From assembly GCA_021779435.1 (NCBI GenBank), contig JAJYAR010000069.1, positions 1-9,306 on the forward strand: a DNA stretch of 9,306 bases. Reading direction: 5' to 3'. The DNA comes from a bacterium (lineage in GTDB: Bacteria; Verrucomicrobiota; Verrucomicrobiae; JAJYAR01). The notes below the pieces were generated by a model that saw nothing but the letters and a program-made list of their open reading frames with translations, was not told the DNA's origin and did no database searches. The position numbers were made by a program, and so were the translations under genes. Each line of letters opens with the position of its first letter. Positions within the stretch are counted from its first letter, which is position 1. Positions 7,213-9,306 of the stretch are shown one piece after another.

Positions 7213-8258
7213 ACAACTCCAGGACATCCACGGATTGCCGGTTCTCGATCGTGATCCCCGCGTTCGGACGCCTCGAGCCGCTGAAGTACACGCTCCGCAG
7301 TGCCGCGGCCGCCGCCGCCAGGCTCGGGGCTGCAGAGATCGTGCTCGTCGATGACGGGTCCACACCGCCGTTGGAGGAGCAACTCGCAGGCTTCGATGCG
7401 CGCTGGCCCATCCGGCACATCCGCCAGTCGAACCGCGGCTCGATCGCCGCGCGGATCACCGGGCTGGGCGCCGCAAAGGGGCGCCACATCCTTTTCCTCG
7501 ACTCCGACGATCTGATTCACCCCGACAAACTCGCCAGCCACGCCGCACTGCACGCCGCCGCGCAGGCAGACGTGGTGTACGATGACCTCGCGATAGCGGT
7601 GCTGGAGCCGGACTACGGCGCCCGTTTTTCACCAGGCCCGGTGCTTTCCCCGGTTTCGGATCCGGCCGAACTGTTCCTGCGCGTGCAGCCCGCACCGCAT
7701 TCGGCGACGTATCGACGGGACTGGCTGGTGACCGCGCTTGAGGTGCCCTGGGTGCGCGCGAGCCGCGACATGGATCCCTCGGGCGACGTGTGGCTCTATT
7801 ACAATCTCCTGGGGCAGCCGGCCGTGGTGGCCAAACTCGATGCCGCCCTCACCGCCACCGGTCCGCATGAGGAACTGCGCTACAGCCAGCATTGGGAAAA
7901 GCTCGGCGCCGCCTCGCTGCTGGTTGCCGAGCGTTTCCAGCAGAGCTGCCCCCTCATCCCGCAGACCCTGAAGGCCCACATGCTCGTGGGAGTCGTCGCC
8001 TTCGAGAGCTGGCGGAGACTTCCGCGCGATTTTCATCCGGACTACACGGACCGGCTGCTTCAGGTCTCGCGCCGTGCACCGCAGGCCCCGATCGCCCAGC
8101 TGAGCGGCCGGAAATTCCGTCTCATCGCGAGGCTGCTCGGACGCGCCAACGCAGGACACCTGCTGCGATTGAAGAACGCGCGCTACGAAAAATGCCGCAC
8201 GCTCGCGCCCGCCGAGCTCGAACGGCTGCTCGGTGCCGCATTCGCCAAAGCCAAATGA
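7209..8258 (+). CDS. GT2 family glycosyltransferase
   Basis: A 349-residue inverting glycosyltransferase of GT-A fold. The N-terminal domain begins FSIVIPAFGR (12-21), followed by EIVLVDDGST (43-52), NRGSIAARITGLGAAKG (75-91), and the metal-binding LDSDD (97-101, Asp98 and Asp100). The later segment SRDMDPSGDVWLYYNLL may supply the acceptor-side acidic residues. The remainder (about residues 220-349) is mostly helical and basic near the end, as in cytoplasmic enzymes that work at the membrane surface. Sugar specificity cannot be read. The start at 7209 places the first beta strand about 11 residues in, typical for GT2. The frame stays open upstream, but that part overlaps the GT11 gene and has no family sequence. 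The stop overlaps the next gene start (ATGA at 8255). Confidence 0.92.
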   Translation: MNNSRTSTDCRFSIVIPAFGRLEPLKYTLRSAAAAAARLGAAEIVLVDDGSTPPLEEQLAGFDARWPIRHIRQSNRGSIAARITGLGAAKGRHILFLDSDDLIHPDKLASHAALHAAAQADVVYDDLAIAVLEPDYGARFSPGPVLSPVSDPAELFLRVQPAPHSATYRRDWLVTALEVPWVRASRDMDPSGDVWLYYNLLGQPAVVAKLDAALTATGPHEELRYSQHWEKLGAASLLVAERFQQSCPLIPQTLKAHMLVGVVAFESWRRLPRDFHPDYTDRLLQVSRRAPQAPIAQLSGRKFRLIARLLGRANAGHLLRLKNARYEKCRTLAPAELERLLGAAFAKAK

Positions 8259-9187
8259 CCCCGCTCGTCTCGGTCATCATCTGCACGCACAACCCGGAAC
8301 CGGAGCGGCTACGCCGCACGTTCGCCGCGCTCAAGGCTCAGACTCTGCCGGCCCCCGATTGGGAAACCCTTCTGGTCGACAACGCCTCGACCCAGCCGGT
8401 TGCGCTTGGCTCGTATGCAGGCGCCGCCCCCGGGAACGTCCGTATTCTCAACGAGCCGTGGCTCGGACTCTCCGCGGCCCGGAGTCGCGGGCTGCGTGAG
8501 TCGACCGCCGCAGTCGCGGTGTTCGTCGACGACGACAACCTGCTCGCCCCCGACTATCTCACGAACGTGCTCGCAGGGTTCGAGCGGTTCCCGCAGGTCG
8601 GGCTCCTCGGCGGCAGATCCCTCCCGACGTTCGAGCGCGAGCCGCTCCCCTGGCACACGGAGTTCCTCCCGCTGCTTGCGCTACGCGACCTCGGCACGAA
8701 GACGATTCTCTCCAGCGGGCTGCGCCCGCCCGGCGCGGACAGAAACCAATATCCGGCATGCGCGCCGATCGGCGCGGGCATGGCGCTCCGGCGGGAGTCG
8801 TGGACGCCCTGGCTGGAATCGTACAGCACGCTGGGCGTGTCAGACCGGCGCGGCAGCGAGCTGTCTTCCGCAGGCGACAATGACATCGTGTTCGTGGCCA
8901 TGAAGTCGGGTTGGGAGGTCGGCTACTGCCCGGAGCTGTCGCTGCGGCATCTGATTCCCGCCACCCGCCTTCAGCCGCACTACCTCGGCCGGCTCAACCG
9001 AGGGATTCAGAAATCGTGGGCACAGGTGCTGGCGCGGCACGACGCGAGTCCCTGGCCGCCGCTCACGCATCGCGGCGCCGCGCTCCGAAAGGCCCGCGCG
9101 TATCTCACCTACCGAGCCTGGGCCGGAACACGGTCGTACATCCGCTGGCAGGGAGCCTGCGGACACTTCGAGGGCCGCATCCCATGA
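8255..9187 (+). CDS. GT2 family glycosyltransferase
   Basis: A 310-residue GT-A fold glycosyltransferase, not closely similar to its GT2 neighbour. Motifs are LVSVIICTHNP (4-14), LLVDNAS (39-45, nucleotide-binding Asp42), GLSAARSRGL (71-80), the DxD-type FVDDDN (90-95), GAGMALRRE (173-181) and DRRGSELSSAGDNDI (197-211), whose GDND stands where many relatives have GED. PLPWHTEFLPLLALRDLG and the GDND block recall the GT2 branch often annotated as rhamnosyl- or HpsE-like surface-glycan transferases; that placement is from memory of the family and is tentative. The start is the ATG at 8255, overlapping the upstream stop with the first beta strand at once. A longer upstream frame overlaps the previous GT2 gene and is spurious. 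The stop overlaps the start at 9184. Confidence 0.92.
   Translation: MTPLVSVIICTHNPEPERLRRTFAALKAQTLPAPDWETLLVDNASTQPVALGSYAGAAPGNVRILNEPWLGLSAARSRGLRESTAAVAVFVDDDNLLAPDYLTNVLAGFERFPQVGLLGGRSLPTFEREPLPWHTEFLPLLALRDLGTKTILSSGLRPPGADRNQYPACAPIGAGMALRRESWTPWLESYSTLGVSDRRGSELSSAGDNDIVFVAMKSGWEVGYCPELSLRHLIPATRLQPHYLGRLNRGIQKSWAQVLARHDASPWPPLTHRGAALRKARAYLTYRAWAGTRSYIRWQGACGHFEGRIP
9170..9174 (+). promoter_or_regulatory. Shine-Dalgarno-like GAGGG before the last gene
   Basis: GAGGG lies 9 bases before the ATG at 9184. It is the only gene start in the window with a convincing purine-rich ribosome site at normal spacing, and it supports this ATG as a real start in addition to the ATGA overlap. Confidence 0.45.
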
Positions 9188-9306
9188 CTTTCGGCACCGC
9201 AGCACGTCATCTGGGTCTCGGCCGGCTGGCCTTGTCGTTGTACCACCGTCCCGTCGCCCGGGCCCGTCAATGTCTCCGCAACGGAGGCCCGCTCGCGGAA
9301 TATCAA
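9184..9306 (+). CDS. Unrecognised protein, N-terminal fragment (3' partial)
   Basis: The first 41 codons of a gene that runs off the window, starting MTFGTAARHLGLGRLALSLY. The frame is open to the last base. The visible part is basic, with several Arg, and has a moderately hydrophobic stretch (about residues 9-20) followed by HRPVARARQCLRNGGPLAEY; this is not a clear signal peptide. Too little is seen to assign a family. Because it is coupled to the GT2 gene (ATGA overlap) with a ribosome site 9 bases upstream, it is most likely another enzyme of glycan synthesis or modification, such as a transferase or methyltransferase, but that rests on position alone. Confidence 0.7.
   Translation, partial: MTFGTAARHLGLGRLALSLYHRPVARARQCLRNGGPLAEYQ

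Noticed and set aside
6143..7489. Long antisense open frame (448 codons) across GT11 and GT2
   Set aside because: It lies opposite two genes with clear family motifs. Its translation is rich in Arg, Ala, Pro and Gly without any domain, as expected from the codon bias of GC-rich genes.
7892..8254. Upstream extension of the second GT2 frame
   Set aside because: It overlaps the end of the first GT2 gene and has no family sequence.
1..9306. Mobile elements, CRISPR, tRNA/rRNA, terminators or promoters
   Set aside because: Genes fill the window with no spacer over about 50 bases. I saw no transposase, repeat array, tRNA-like fold or hairpin followed by a T-run.

Overview
This is a 9.3-kb, GC-rich, wholly coding piece of a cell-surface polysaccharide cluster of the O-antigen or capsule type. 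All genes are on the + strand and run without a break from one edge of the window to the other. An ABC exporter pair of the Wzm/Wzt kind, with a long Wzt carrying a C-terminal glycan-binding region, points to a Gram-negative cell envelope and to ABC-transporter-dependent export rather than the Wzx/Wzy route. The sequence does not fix the taxon. The high GC, the scarcity of Shine-Dalgarno sequences and the gene style would fit a proteobacterium or a GC-rich verrucomicrobial (Opitutales-like) genome, but that is only a guess.

Layout: (1) 1-2142, the 3' part of a gene fusing an asparagine-synthase-type amidotransferase domain to a complete GT4 glycosyltransferase; its start lies upstream of the window. 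(2) 2139-2996, ABC export permease (Wzm-like). (3) 2999-4234, ABC export ATPase with C-terminal substrate-recognition region (Wzt-like). (4) 4231-4908, small class I SAM-dependent methyltransferase. (5) 4905-6188, a second GT4 glycosyltransferase. (6) 6185-7156, a GT11 alpha-1,2-fucosyltransferase-like enzyme. (7) 7153-7212, a possible 19-residue mini-ORF filling the only gap. (8) 7209-8258 and (9) 8255-9187, two GT2 glycosyltransferases. (10) 9184 to the edge, the first 41 codons of an unrecognised gene.

The genes read as one assembly line. Five glycosyltransferase domains (two GT4, one GT11, two GT2) would build the repeat or chain. The amidotransferase domain may amidate a sugar carboxylate, the methyltransferase may decorate or cap the chain, and Wzm/Wzt would export it. 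No nucleotide-sugar synthesis genes, initiating transferase or ligase are seen here and they must lie elsewhere.

The organisation is very tight. Eight of nine consecutive junctions, counting the mini-ORF, are ATGA overlaps in which the start codon shares bases with the upstream stop. The ninth (Wzm to Wzt) has a 2-base gap. Almost none of these starts has a visible Shine-Dalgarno sequence, so translational coupling is probably how the operon is read. I see no promoter, terminator, RNA gene, mobile element, repeat array or CRISPR. There is no non-coding stretch over about 50 bases.

I do not see a clearly new system. The most unusual items are the amidotransferase-GT4 fusion, the loss of the usual catalytic Glu in its SGxGGDE motif, and the mini-ORF with ATGA at both ends.
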